Source: Acidobacteriota bacterium
Lineage (GTDB): Bacteria; Acidobacteriota; Terriglobia; UBA7540
Assembly (NCBI GenBank): GCA_023474345.1
Contig: JAMCXS010000032.1
Location: forward strand, 186,001-250,000
Direction of reading: 5' to 3'
DNA length: 64,000 nucleotides
Positions 7,234 to 15,850 of this stretch are shown here, one piece after another (position 1 is the first letter of the stretch; each line of letters opens with the position of its first letter). Below the pieces are notes generated by a model, which worked only from the letters and a program-made list of their open reading frames with translations, made no database searches and was not told where the DNA came from. The position numbers were made by a program, and so were the translations under genes.

Positions 7234-8304
7234 ATGGCCACACAGACCATGATTACCGGGTTCGATGAGTCCAAGTTGCATGCTTTTATGGAACGGGTGG
7301 TGGGCGACGTGGGAGCGGCGATGCACGCCACGCTAGTTGTGATCGGGGACAAACTCGGACTCTACAAGGCAATGGTGGACGCGGGACCTCTTACGCCGGC
7401 CGAGTTGGCGGCAAAAACGGGGACCGCGGAACGTTATGTGCGCGAGTGGTTGAACGCCAATGCCGCGAGCGGATTCGTTACTTTCGACTCGGCGACGGGG
7501 TGCTACACGCTTCCTCCGGAACAAGCTTTTGCTCTCACGACACTGGACCTTCCGGGCGCCTTCCATATCATCTCAGCCTGCTTTAAAGATGAGCCCAAGA
7601 TTACTCAGGCATTTCGCACCGGCGAGGGCGTGGGCTGGCACGAGCACGATGCGAACCTTTTCTTTGGTACGGAGAGGTTTTTCCGGCCAAACTACTCAGC
7701 CAACCTTCTGTCCGCGTGGATTCCCGCGCTCGAGGGCATTGAAGAGCGGTTGAAACGCGGGGCCGTGGTGGCTGACGTTGGTTGTGGGCACGGCGCCTCC
7801 ACCATGCTCATGGCGAAAGCGTTTCCCAAGTCGCGGTTCTACGGATTCGATTACCACAGCGGATCGATTGAATATGCGCGTCACGTCGCCGGACGCGACG
7901 GCTTGCTTGACCAGGTCAATTTTGAAGTGGCCAGCTCGAAAAGCTACCCGGCCAACGGAGGCTATGACTTGGTGACCTTTTTCGATTGTTTGCACGATAT
8001 GGGCGATCCGACCGGGGCGGCCAAGCACGTGCTGAGCACGCTGAAACCGGGCGCCACCTGGATGATTGTTGAGCCGTTCGCGTACGATCTTCCGCACCAG
8101 AACCACAATCCTGTGGGGCGCATCTATTACTCGGCATCGACCATGATCTGTACACCTGCTTCGCTTGCGCAGGACGTGGGAGCGGCCTTGGGAGCGCAGG
8201 CCGGCGAGAAGCAAATTCGCAAGGTAGCGACGGACGCAGGATTCACGCGGTTCCGCCGCGCCGCCGAGACACCGTTTCATCTGGTTTTCGAAGCCCGTCC
8301 ATAG
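7234..8304 (+). CDS. Class I SAM-dependent methyltransferase with N-terminal winged-helix domain
   Basis: A 356-residue protein. Residues about 20-90 form a winged-helix dimerisation domain (GLYKAM...LTPAELAAKTGTAERYVREWLNA), as in Rv2258c-like and O-methyltransferase-type enzymes. The Rossmann domain follows with motif I VADVGCGHGAST (about residues 178-189), YGFDYHSGSIEYA for ribose binding, and FFDCLHDMGDP (post-II). Substrate is unknown; small-molecule O-, N- or C-methylation is likely. A strong AAGGAGG precedes the ATG. The gene appears monocistronic with its own consensus promoter and structured leader. Confidence 0.85.
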   Translation: MATQTMITGFDESKLHAFMERVVGDVGAAMHATLVVIGDKLGLYKAMVDAGPLTPAELAAKTGTAERYVREWLNANAASGFVTFDSATGCYTLPPEQAFALTTLDLPGAFHIISACFKDEPKITQAFRTGEGVGWHEHDANLFFGTERFFRPNYSANLLSAWIPALEGIEERLKRGAVVADVGCGHGASTMLMAKAFPKSRFYGFDYHSGSIEYARHVAGRDGLLDQVNFEVASSKSYPANGGYDLVTFFDCLHDMGDPTGAAKHVLSTLKPGATWMIVEPFAYDLPHQNHNPVGRIYYSASTMICTPASLAQDVGAALGAQAGEKQIRKVATDAGFTRFRRAAETPFHLVFEARP

Positions 8305-8616
8305 CGCGAAACCGGAAGCTGTTGATTGACCGGGTGATTCGTTCCTCAGGGGTCGAAGGCAAGATTGCTCATCGGTGCCGCCTGCCACTCCGGTAAAGCG
8401 GACTGGGTTGAGGCCTGCGGTTACTCATGATTAAGAATCGCAGGCCACAACTGCCTGTTCTACAAGCACTTACGCGGCGGTCGGAACATGGAACGAAAAA
8501 TAGAGGCGGTTCCAGGGACTGCGAAAAACGGCCAGGTGGCTTTAAGCCGGGAAATTGCTCCTTGATCCCTGGCGTCAGCAGTGGCTCTGCGGCTATAGCA
8601 GGAAAGTTCTGAAATC
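8305..8616. other. Convergent intergenic region with an 8-bp dyad
   Basis: The gap between two convergent genes. It contains an inverted repeat GGCCTGCG (8412-8419) / CGCAGGCC (8439-8446) with a 19-base loop, possibly a bidirectional transcript end, though no T-run follows. No gene is seen. Confidence 0.4.
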
Positions 8617-9786
8617 TTATTTGTACGCCGGGATGCCGGTGACGCGCTCGCCGATGATGAGCGTGTGGATATTGTGCGTCCCTTCGTAGGTAAAGACCGA
8701 TTCCAGATTGCACATGTGGCGGAAAATGGGATATTCGTCGGCGACGCCGTTCGCCCCCAGGATATCCCTGGCGCTGCGGGCCACGTCGAGCGCGATCTTC
8801 ACATTGTTGCGCTTCAGCATGGAGATGTGGGCGTGGTCGGCGCGGCCCTGATCTTTCAAACGGCCCACGTGCAAGGCCAGCAACTGCGCCTTGGTAATTT
8901 CTGTAATCATCTCGGCAAACTTCTCCTGGATAAGCTGGTGCGAGGCGATCGGCTTATCGTCAAACTGTTTGCGAACCTTGGCGTATTCCAAAGCTTCGTG
9001 ATAGCAGGCCATCGCGGCGCCCACGGCTCCCCAGCCGATGCCGTACCGGGCCTGGGTAAGGCAATCCAGCGCGGCCTTTAATCCAATCGCCTCGGGGAGC
9101 ATGCTGGCGCTCGCAACGCGCACATCCTGGAGCGAAAGCGTGGAGGTGACCGAGGCGCGCAAAGACATTTTGCCCTTGATGTCCTGAGCCGTGAAGCCCG
9201 GCGTCCCTTTTTCCACCAGGAAGCCGCGAACTCCTTCCTCGGTGCGCGCCCAGATCAGCGAGACATCGGCAATCGTGCCGCTGGTGATCCAGGCTTTCTC
9301 GCCGTTCAGAATATAGCCATCGCCGTCCTTGACCGCGCGGGTGCGCATTCCGCCGGGATTCGATCCGAAATCGGACTCCGTCAGGCCAAAGCAGCCGATG
9401 GCTTCACCTTGCTGAAGCGCCGGAAGCCAGCGCTGCTTCTGCTCCTCGGAACCGAACTTCCAGACAGGGTGCATCACCAGGGCGCTCTGCACCGAAACAA
9501 AGCTCCGCAGGCCGCTGTCGCCCCGCTCGAGTTCCTGCATGATCAGCCCGTACTCGACGTTCGACATTTCCGCGCAGCCGTAGCCGGCCAGGTTCGCGCC
9601 GTAAAAACCCATGGCGGCCATCGCCGGAACCAGGTGCATGGGAAATTCCGCCTCACGGTACCAGCGCTCGATGTGGGGATCGACTTCCTTCTCCACGAAT
9701 TCCCGGACCGTCTGGCGAACCAGCTTCTCTTCGTCGCTCAGCGAAGAGTCGATTTCCATAAAATCAACGCCGTGAAATGGGAACAT
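8617..9786 (-). CDS. gcdH: Acyl-CoA dehydrogenase, glutaryl-CoA dehydrogenase type
   Basis: FAD flavoenzyme that oxidises and decarboxylates glutaryl-CoA to crotonyl-CoA in lysine/tryptophan or aromatic catabolism. The 389-residue sequence has GCFGLTESDFGSNPGGM (flavin/substrate loop), WITSGTIADVSLIWART, ARYGIGWGAVGAAM, and the C-terminal TYEGTHNIHTLIIGERVTG, whose Glu is the catalytic base at the glutaryl-CoA dehydrogenase position. LRSFVSVQS contains the Arg expected to bind the substrate carboxylate. AGGAGG lies seven bases upstream of the ATG. Crotonyl-CoA would feed the hydroxyacyl-CoA dehydrogenase/thiolase pair encoded 32 kb away. Confidence 0.87.
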   Translation of the reverse strand: MFPFHGVDFMEIDSSLSDEEKLVRQTVREFVEKEVDPHIERWYREAEFPMHLVPAMAAMGFYGANLAGYGCAEMSNVEYGLIMQELERGDSGLRSFVSVQSALVMHPVWKFGSEEQKQRWLPALQQGEAIGCFGLTESDFGSNPGGMRTRAVKDGDGYILNGEKAWITSGTIADVSLIWARTEEGVRGFLVEKGTPGFTAQDIKGKMSLRASVTSTLSLQDVRVASASMLPEAIGLKAALDCLTQARYGIGWGAVGAAMACYHEALEYAKVRKQFDDKPIASHQLIQEKFAEMITEITKAQLLALHVGRLKDQGRADHAHISMLKRNNVKIALDVARSARDILGANGVADEYPIFRHMCNLESVFTYEGTHNIHTLIIGERVTGIPAYK

Positions 9787-9880
9787 ACGAGGCCTCCTGC
9801 CGCGGCGGGCCCTGATGGGCCAGCATCGCCGCGCCGATGACGGTCTTCGTAACCTTGTTCAGGTACTCCCGGTTAGCCAT
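9764..9880 (-). CDS. Possible small upstream ORF overlapping the gcdH start
   Basis: A 38-codon frame starting at the ATG at 9878-9880 and ending with a TGA at 9764-9766, overlapping the first 23 bases of gcdH in another frame. It holds the gcdH ribosome-binding site, so its translation could couple to or interfere with gcdH. There is no clear ribosome-binding site of its own and no recognised family, so it may be chance. Confidence 0.25.
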   Translation of the reverse strand: MANREYLNKVTKTVIGAAMLAHQGPPRQEASYVPISRR

Positions 9881-10060
9881 TTTGAGAATTTAACACAGAG
9901 TTTGCGGAGACGCTCTGTGACATCGATTGGTAAGGGCGGAAATCACAGCAAAGATGCTCCGTCTGCTCTGTGTAGAGGTTTTGAAGAATACGCAAGGCAC
10001 GACGACCAGTTTCGAGCGCGATCATGCTGCCTTCCGATTGTACCAGCGATTGGCCCATTC
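9881..10060. other. Intergenic region between gcdH and selD promoters
   Basis: No gene is recognised. The region must carry the gcdH promoter (leftward) and the selD promoter (rightward, described separately). Confidence 0.4.
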
Positions 10061-10088
10061 TTCTTGCCCGGCAAGTTGAGGCTATAAT
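10061..10088 (+). promoter_or_regulatory. Promoter of selD
   Basis: TATAAT at 10083-10088 with a weak -35 TTCTTG at 10061-10066 (16-base spacer). Only four bases separate the -10 box from the first in-frame ATG (10093) and seven from the second (10096), so the message would be essentially leaderless, beginning at the second ATG. Confidence 0.5.
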
Positions 10089-10095
10089 GACAATG

Positions 10096-11136
10096 ATGGA
10101 TGACCGCACACGGTTGACCACGATGGTCAAGGCAGCGGGTTGAGCGGCCAAATTGAGTCCAAGTATTTTGGACTCGGTCCTGGCTAAGCTGCCGAAACAA
10201 TCCGACCCGAACGTCCTGATCGGCTTCGACTCTGCCGATGACGCGGGAGTGTATCTGATTTCACCCGACCTCGCGCTGGTTCAAACTGTGGATTTTTTCA
10301 CGCCCATCGTGGATGATCCTTATACCTTCGGGCAAATTGCCGCGGCTAACTCCTTGAGCGACGTTTATGCGATGGGCGGCCGCCCGATTTCCGCGCTCTC
10401 GATTGTGGGCTTTCCCAATACCGGGAAAAATCTCGAGATTCTGGAACAGATCCTGCTAGGTGGACACGCCAAGATGCAGGAGGCGGGTTGCTCCGTGATC
10501 GGAGGGCATTCGATTGGAGATGAGGAAATGAAGTTCGGCTACGCCGTGACCGGAGTAGTCGATCCCAAGCGCGTGCTGGCCAATCGCGGCGCCCGGCCAG
10601 GCGACCGCCTGGTACTAACGAAGCGGCTGGGTACGGGAATCATTGCGACGGCGCTCAAAAAACAAGAGGCCAGCCAGGCCTCCGTCGCCGCTGCCATCGA
10701 ATCCATGCTGACTCTGAACCGCGTGGCGGGCGAACTCGCACGGGAGTTCGATATCCATGCGGCCACGGACGTAACTGGGTTTGGGCTGCTGGGCCACGCG
10801 CGGGAGATGGCGCTCGCGAGCGGAGTGAGCATGGTTATTGAACATGAACATGTTGAGTTCCTCCCTGACGCCGCTACCTATTCGCACAAGGGATTCATTC
10901 CCGGCGGCCTGAAGAAAAACGCCCAATTCCTCTCCGGGTGCGTTGAGTTTGCCGCCAGCATTTCACCCGAGATCAGGAATCTGCTTTTTGATCCGCAAAC
11001 CTCCGGCGGGTTACTGCTGGCGCTCAGCGGCGCGCAGGCGCGGCAGTTGGTCGAGCGGCTGCGTGAGCGCGGGATCCCCGGGCAGGAAATCGGTGGTGTG
11101 GTGGAAAAGACCAAGCCGCTTCTCCGGGTGGAATGA
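10096..11136 (+). CDS. selD: Selenophosphate synthetase, a selenocysteine-containing SelD (TGA at 10141-10143)
   Basis: Makes selenophosphate from selenide and ATP, the selenium donor for tRNA-Sec and selenouridine. Conventional calling begins at a TTG at 10153 and loses the N-terminus. Reading from ATG 10096 (or 10093) gives MDDRTRLTTMVKAAG, then an in-frame TGA, then AAKLSPSILDSVL: the SelD N-terminus with Sec at the catalytic Cys/Sec position, followed by the conserved Lys. Further motifs: GFDSADDAGVY (metal-binding Asp), DFFTPIVDDPYTFGQIAAANSLSDVYAMGG, GGHSIGDEEMKFGYAVTG, DVTGFGLLGH, and LFDPQTSGGLL. A hairpin fitting a bacterial SECIS lies just after the TGA. Total length 347 codons including Sec fits the family, whereas the truncated call of 327 does not. 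Confidence 0.9.
10141..10175 (+). promoter_or_regulatory. Sec codon and bacterial SECIS-like hairpin in selD
   Basis: The UGA at 10141-10143 is followed by a perfect 8-bp stem, GAGTCCAA (10155-10162) with TTGGACTC (10168-10175), and a five-base loop GTATT (10163-10167). The loop begins 20 bases after the UGA and opens with G, both as expected of bacterial SECIS elements bound by SelB. Confidence 0.8.
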
Positions 11137-11185
11137 ATTTCGATAGCACATTGCGTACGCCGGGGAGTCAGGCTAAGATGACGCC

Positions 11186-11830
11186 ATGATGAAGAAGTTG
11201 TCATTACAAGCGAAGTTTGCCCTGGGAATCCTTGTGATTGGAGGGGGCGCGCTGGCCGCTGAGTACTTTGTGGTGAAATGGTATCCCTACTATCGCGGCG
11301 CCGAGGCCCAGAAAGTGCTGAAATTGCTTCCTTATCAGAATGCCGAATTGGGCATCAATATGCAGGTTGCCGCAGGCATTTATGGGAAGGTAGACGATTT
11401 TCCAGGTGGCGTCCGAATCTATCGTCCCGGGATTTTGGGTCATGGGCCATCTCTCACCTTAACCTCGCTGGCCAATCCTGGCCACAGTGATGAGTTTTCA
11501 CCCCAGCTTCTGGCGCAATGGGAAACGAAGGGCACTTACCAGGCCATCGCCGATTACCGCTTCGAACACACGAAAATCCAGGAGCGGGATGCCGCGCTGA
11601 TCTGGCAGCGCCGAGGGCCAGCCTTGCTGCTGACCGCGCACATTATTTCGCCCGACCATGTTGTCGAGGCGAACTGCCTGCCGGGGTCCTCTGATGAATC
11701 GCTATACCTTCAGGCGTGCGAATCAAGCATTCAAACCATCAATGTTGCCGGTCCCCTGCCCCAATTGAAACCTGAGCCGGGAGTGCTGGAGCTCGAGCCC
11801 CCGAAGCCCGCCAAGACAAAACGTAAGTAA
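11186..11830 (+). CDS. Membrane-anchored hypothetical protein
   Basis: A 214-residue protein with one N-terminal hydrophobic segment (about residues 9-26, FALGILVIGGGALAAEYFVV), best read as a membrane anchor or uncleaved signal, and a polar exported body. The C-terminus is Pro/Lys-rich (LELEPPKPAKTKRK). The body includes paired short strands and two Cys (about 170 and 181) that could form a disulphide. No family is recognised. It starts 49 bases after selD and may be transcribed with it, or from its own promoter. Function unknown. Confidence 0.6.
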   Translation: MMKKLSLQAKFALGILVIGGGALAAEYFVVKWYPYYRGAEAQKVLKLLPYQNAELGINMQVAAGIYGKVDDFPGGVRIYRPGILGHGPSLTLTSLANPGHSDEFSPQLLAQWETKGTYQAIADYRFEHTKIQERDAALIWQRRGPALLLTAHIISPDHVVEANCLPGSSDESLYLQACESSIQTINVAGPLPQLKPEPGVLELEPPKPAKTKRK

Positions 11831-11934
11831 GCGTTCCGGGACGCCGTTCAGTCAACATAGACTCTCCGCTTCCCGCGCAGTTTCTGTTAAACTGGGCGAC
11901 TTGAATTCCGCGAGACAAGGAGTATAACGAAACA

Positions 11935-13155
11935 ATGCCGAGTTGGAATGTGATCGAAGGGAGCCTCGGAACCCCCAAGGGGTTTCGAGCGGCGGCTGTG
12001 GCCTCCGGAATCAAGAATGCCGAAAGCGCGCTGGATCTGGCTCTGCTATTTTCCGACGCGCCCCAAACCGCCGCGGCTGGCGTATTCACCTCGAATCGTG
12101 CCGCCGCCGCCCCGGTCGTGCTTTCCCGCCAAAACCTGAAAAAGAGCCGTGGGCGGGTGCGCGCCATCATCGCCAACTCTGGAAATGCCAATGCCTGCAC
12201 GGGCCGCGCAGGAACGAGAGTGGCGGCAGAAACCGCGCAAGCCGCCGCCAAATGCCTCGGTGTTCGCCCGGAGCAGGTTCTGGTCGCATCGACCGGCGTT
12301 ATCGGAATGCCGCTCAACCTGGATTTGATTCTGAAACAGATTCCCTTCCTGCAAGAAAACCTTTCCGCAGAAAACGCTTCGGAGGTTGCGCGCGCGATCA
12401 TGACGACGGACACCTATCCAAAGTCCGCCGTCTTTGAGGCGGAGATCCACGGCAAGTGCGTGTATTTGGCCGGGATTGCGAAAGGCGCCGGGATGATTCA
12501 TCCCCATATGGCGACGATGTTATCTTTTATCACCACGGACGCCGCCATCGATCCCCGAAACCTTCAAAAAATGCTGCAAACCGCCGTGGACGACTCCTTC
12601 AACCGCATCACGGTGGACGGCGATACTTCTACGAATGACACCGTGGTGGTGCTGGCGAGCGGTTTATCCGGCGTCAGCATACGGCCGGGAACGGCGGTCG
12701 GCGCAAGATTTCAGGCCGGACTCACCACGCTCTGCCAGACCTTGGCCAAAATGGTTGTGAAAGACGGCGAAGGCGCCACCAAGGTCGCCAGGATTGAAGT
12801 CACAGGGGCGCGAAGCGCTTCGGACGCCGAGCGTGTGGCCCGCGCCATTGCAAACTCCCCATTGGTCAAAACCGCCATCGCCGGAAGCGATCCCAATTGG
12901 GGCCGCATCCTGTGCGCCGCAGGATATTCCGGAGCCAGAATCGAGCCCGAGAGGGTCGATATCCGCCTGAACGATTTGTATCTGTGCCGGCGCGGAATCG
13001 AAGCCGGCTTCGACGAGGCCGTCGCCAGGAAGGAACTGGACCGGAAAGAGCAAACCATTCGGGTGGATCTCCACCAGGGTAAAGCCCGCGCATGGGTGTG
13101 GACCTGCGATCTTACCCACGATTACATTCGCATCAACGCTTCCTACCGATCGTGA
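11935..13155 (+). CDS. argJ: Bifunctional glutamate N-acetyltransferase / amino-acid acetyltransferase
   Basis: Transfers acetyl from N-acetylornithine to glutamate, and in bifunctional forms from acetyl-CoA, in arginine biosynthesis. The 406-residue proprotein has STGVIGMPLNLD, the autocleavage site KGAGMIHPHMATMLSF, whose Ala-Thr bond (about residues 190-191) yields the alpha and beta chains with Thr as nucleophile, DSFNRITVDGDTSTND, GSDPNWGRILCAAGYSG, and the family's C-terminal ending INASYRS. All motifs are intact and the length is typical. A purine-rich AAGGAG sits upstream of the ATG. It follows the hypothetical gene by about 100 bases. Confidence 0.94.
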   Translation: MPSWNVIEGSLGTPKGFRAAAVASGIKNAESALDLALLFSDAPQTAAAGVFTSNRAAAAPVVLSRQNLKKSRGRVRAIIANSGNANACTGRAGTRVAAETAQAAAKCLGVRPEQVLVASTGVIGMPLNLDLILKQIPFLQENLSAENASEVARAIMTTDTYPKSAVFEAEIHGKCVYLAGIAKGAGMIHPHMATMLSFITTDAAIDPRNLQKMLQTAVDDSFNRITVDGDTSTNDTVVVLASGLSGVSIRPGTAVGARFQAGLTTLCQTLAKMVVKDGEGATKVARIEVTGARSASDAERVARAIANSPLVKTAIAGSDPNWGRILCAAGYSGARIEPERVDIRLNDLYLCRRGIEAGFDEAVARKELDRKEQTIRVDLHQGKARAWVWTCDLTHDYIRINASYRS

Positions 13156-13233
13156 AAACGATCCGGGTTGCCGTCAAGTTTTTCAGAAGGTCAAGTGCAC
13201 GCGGAAGAGAATCGCTAAAGGAGGCACTATAAG

Positions 13234-14850
13234 ATGGGCCGGCAAAATTCTTCCCGAAGGAATTTCTTGAAAACGGCGGCCGTGGCCGCTGCGGCGGGAC
13301 TTGGGGGCCGTCCAGCCGAAGCCGAGGCAAAACCTGCCGCTCCCTGTGAGGAGTGTGGATCGATCTGGGAGCGCCCGCCCAAGCAACAAGGCAACAATCT
13401 GAATCTGATTGTGATTGTGAGTGACACCTTCCGTCACGACAACCTGAGCTGCTACGGCAGGAAGTGGCTTGAAAACCTGGAAACGCCCAACCTTGACCGG
13501 TTCGCCAAAGAAAGTATCGTCTTTGAGGACGCTTACCCGGAAGGGATGCCCACGATCGTCATCCGCCGCACACTTTACACCGGCCGGAGAGTGATTCCCT
13601 GTTATTACTTCCGCCAGCATGAGCCGGTGCAATTGCCGGGCTGGCATCCCCTTTACAACGAAGATCAGAGTCTCAGTGAAACGCTCTACGAGGCGGGCTA
13701 CATCACGGCGCTGATCAGCGACCTGCCACACCAGCAGAGGCCGGGAGAAAACTTCCATCGCGGCTTTCGCGTCTACCAGTGGATTCGCGGCCAGGAGTTT
13801 GACTTCTACGGCACCGCGCCTCACCGTTTACCGGACGTGAGCGACATGGTTTCTGCCGAATATCTCGCCAGATTTCCCGGCCTCCAGGGTTTTTTGAGCC
13901 AGTACAAAGCGAATCGTAATCTCTGGAAGCAGGACGGCGAATCGCTCGCCGAGATTGTGGCGCGAACCGGCATCCGCTGGCTGAAATCAAATTTTGACCA
14001 GCGGCCTTTCTACCTGCACATCGAGATGTTCGACCCGCATGAGCCCTGGGACCCGCCCGAGCGCTTTCTTGAGAAGTACTGGCGCGGCCCCTATACCCCC
14101 AGCTTCATCGAACCTCCCTACGCCACGGTGCCCCTTGCCGATAAAATCCAGCAGCGTTTTCGGGCAAACTACGCCGGGGAAGCAAGTTGTGTAGACTACT
14201 GGATCGGTGAGGTGCTCGACACCATCAAGCAGTACGGGCTGCTCGAAAACTCCATCGTCGTGTTCACGTCTGACCATGGCGCGATGCTCGGGGAACATGG
14301 ACAGTTCCTGAAAGGTCCGGACAAGCTGCGCGGGCAGGTGACCCATGTTCCCTTGATCATGCGGGTGCCGGACCACCAGTTTGCCGGCAAGAAGGTGCCG
14401 GGGTTTGTGCAGACTCATGACGTGATGCCCACCTTGCTGCATTTATTGGGATTGAAGCCGCCTCCCCGGGTGACGGGCAGCAACCTTTGGCCCCTCGTCA
14501 CCGGCGAGACGCGTAGCATTCGGGATTACGTCGTCCATACCTACGGCTGGGTCGGGTGCGCGCGCAACGAGCAGTGGAGCTACACCGAAGTCTGGAAGCC
14601 GGAAGCCCGGCAGGGCAAGTTCAGGGTAAGTCCCGGTGCGCCGTCCACTTTCTACAAGCCCCAGCTCTATAACCTGGAAAAGGACCCCGGGGAAATGACC
14701 GATGTGGCTGAGCAATATCCTGATGTTTGCCGGAAAATGTCTTCCATGATGAAGGAATACATCGCCTCGGGCGAAGGATTGACTTTCGGCAGCTTCAACC
14801 AGAAACCCAGCCTTTCCACCGGGGAAGTTTACGTCAAGCAGTCGCATTAA
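13234..14850 (+). CDS. Tat-exported sulfatase-superfamily hydrolase without the Cys/Ser formylglycine motif
   Basis: A 538-residue protein with a twin-arginine signal, SSRRNFLKTAAVAAAAG, ending near residue 32. The alkaline-phosphatase/sulfatase fold is shown by IVIVSDTFRHDNLSCYG (metal Asp64), the acidic-His motif DPHEPWDPP, VVFTSDHGAMLGEHG and the C-terminal LYNLEKDPGEMTDVAEQYPD. The nucleophile segment, normally C/S-x-P-x-R near TGR, is YPEGMPTIVIRRTLYTGRR (residues 101-119): no Cys or Ser in the modified position, with Thr107 the probable replacement. It could therefore be a phosphodiesterase, phosphonate or phospho-transfer enzyme. AAAGGAGG precedes the ATG. It follows argJ by about 80 bases with no functional link. 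Confidence 0.8.
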   Translation: MGRQNSSRRNFLKTAAVAAAAGLGGRPAEAEAKPAAPCEECGSIWERPPKQQGNNLNLIVIVSDTFRHDNLSCYGRKWLENLETPNLDRFAKESIVFEDAYPEGMPTIVIRRTLYTGRRVIPCYYFRQHEPVQLPGWHPLYNEDQSLSETLYEAGYITALISDLPHQQRPGENFHRGFRVYQWIRGQEFDFYGTAPHRLPDVSDMVSAEYLARFPGLQGFLSQYKANRNLWKQDGESLAEIVARTGIRWLKSNFDQRPFYLHIEMFDPHEPWDPPERFLEKYWRGPYTPSFIEPPYATVPLADKIQQRFRANYAGEASCVDYWIGEVLDTIKQYGLLENSIVVFTSDHGAMLGEHGQFLKGPDKLRGQVTHVPLIMRVPDHQFAGKKVPGFVQTHDVMPTLLHLLGLKPPPRVTGSNLWPLVTGETRSIRDYVVHTYGWVGCARNEQWSYTEVWKPEARQGKFRVSPGAPSTFYKPQLYNLEKDPGEMTDVAEQYPDVCRKMSSMMKEYIASGEGLTFGSFNQKPSLSTGEVYVKQSH

Positions 14851-14991
14851 CCCGCGTATTGAGAGTTGCACGACGCAGAATTGCGTCTGAACACGACGTT
14901 TCAAGCGGGCAGCCATTGAAATAATTGCAAACGGTGAAGTACGATAAGTGTGCTTGTACAGTAACAAGCCAGTCTGTTGCCGCGTATCGCT

Positions 14992-15708
14992 ATGCTGGAA
15001 AAAATCGAAGATCGCCTCATTGTTGCGCTGGATTTTGACTCCGCGGAAAAAGCCGTGGAGCTGGTCGAGAAGCTTGACGGCGTGGTTTCCTTCTTCAAGG
15101 TGGGAATGGAGCTGCAGCTTGCCGAGGGAATGCATCCCGTCAACTACCTGATCTCCAAAGGGAAAAAGGTTTTCCTGGACCTAAAATACTTTGATGTGCC
15201 GCAAACCGTCGAGCGCGCCGTGCGGCGGGCCGCATCCCTCGGCGTGTCTTTTCTGACGATCCACGGCAACCGCAAGAACGTTGAGGCCGCGGTCCGAGGG
15301 CGAGGCAGCGCAAATCTCAAGCTGCTTGCGGTGACGGTCTTGACGAGCCTGGACGCTTACGACATCCAGGACCTCGGTTTCAATTGCTCGGTCGAAGAGC
15401 TGGTGATCCACCGCGCCAGGAAGGCCGCCGAGGAGGGTTGCGACGGCGTAATCGCCTCCGGCCAGGAGGCCAAAAAGATTCGCGAGGTAGTAGGAGAAAA
15501 ATTCCTGATCGTTACCCCGGGAATCCGGCCCGAGGGCTTTCCCAAGCAAGACCAGGCACGCGCCGTGACGCCGCGGGAGGCCGCACTGGCAGGAGCGGAC
15601 TACCTGGTGGTAGGCCGTTACATTACAACCAGTCCGAACCCGCGGGAAGCTGCCGAGCTGATCCTTGAAGAAATGCGCCAAGGCTTCAAGACCGCTCAAC
15701 GAGCGTAA
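14992..15708 (+). CDS. pyrF: Orotidine 5'-phosphate decarboxylase
   Basis: Last step of UMP synthesis. The 238-residue sequence has the class I pattern: LIVALDF, FFKVGMEL, KKVFLDLKYFDVPQTV (the DxKxxD catalytic tetrad, about residues 60-65), LLAVTVLTSLDAYD, VTPGIRPEG and DYLVVGRYITTSPNP. The ATG at 14992 was chosen because it directly precedes the conserved strand; a TTG at 14977 would add five residues. No strong ribosome-binding site is visible. It stands between the sulfatase-like gene and glmS, all on the same strand but with promoter-sized gaps. Confidence 0.93.
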   Translation: MLEKIEDRLIVALDFDSAEKAVELVEKLDGVVSFFKVGMELQLAEGMHPVNYLISKGKKVFLDLKYFDVPQTVERAVRRAASLGVSFLTIHGNRKNVEAAVRGRGSANLKLLAVTVLTSLDAYDIQDLGFNCSVEELVIHRARKAAEEGCDGVIASGQEAKKIREVVGEKFLIVTPGIRPEGFPKQDQARAVTPREAALAGADYLVVGRYITTSPNPREAAELILEEMRQGFKTAQRA

Positions 15709-15772
15709 CACCCATCAGCCCAGACTCGCCCTCACCTGCCTCTGGTCGCACAGGATTCGCTCGCCGCTCTGC

Positions 15773-15778
15773 TATAAT
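15773..15778 (+). promoter_or_regulatory. -10 box upstream of glmS
   Basis: A perfect TATAAT 72 bases before the glmS ATG. The -35 region is poor, suggesting activator help or an atypical promoter. The leader is too short and lacks features of a glmS ribozyme. Confidence 0.45.
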
Positions 15779-15850
15779 CAAATTTTGAGTGGAAAGTCCT
15801 GTGTAAGCCTTCGCGAGCGACGCACCTGAGCATCCGGCTTTTTCAACTCT

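Noticed and set aside
15709-15850. glmS ribozyme upstream of glmS
   Set aside because: The 142-base leader lacks the conserved core and is not AG-rich in the way the ribozyme needs; only a -10 box is seen.
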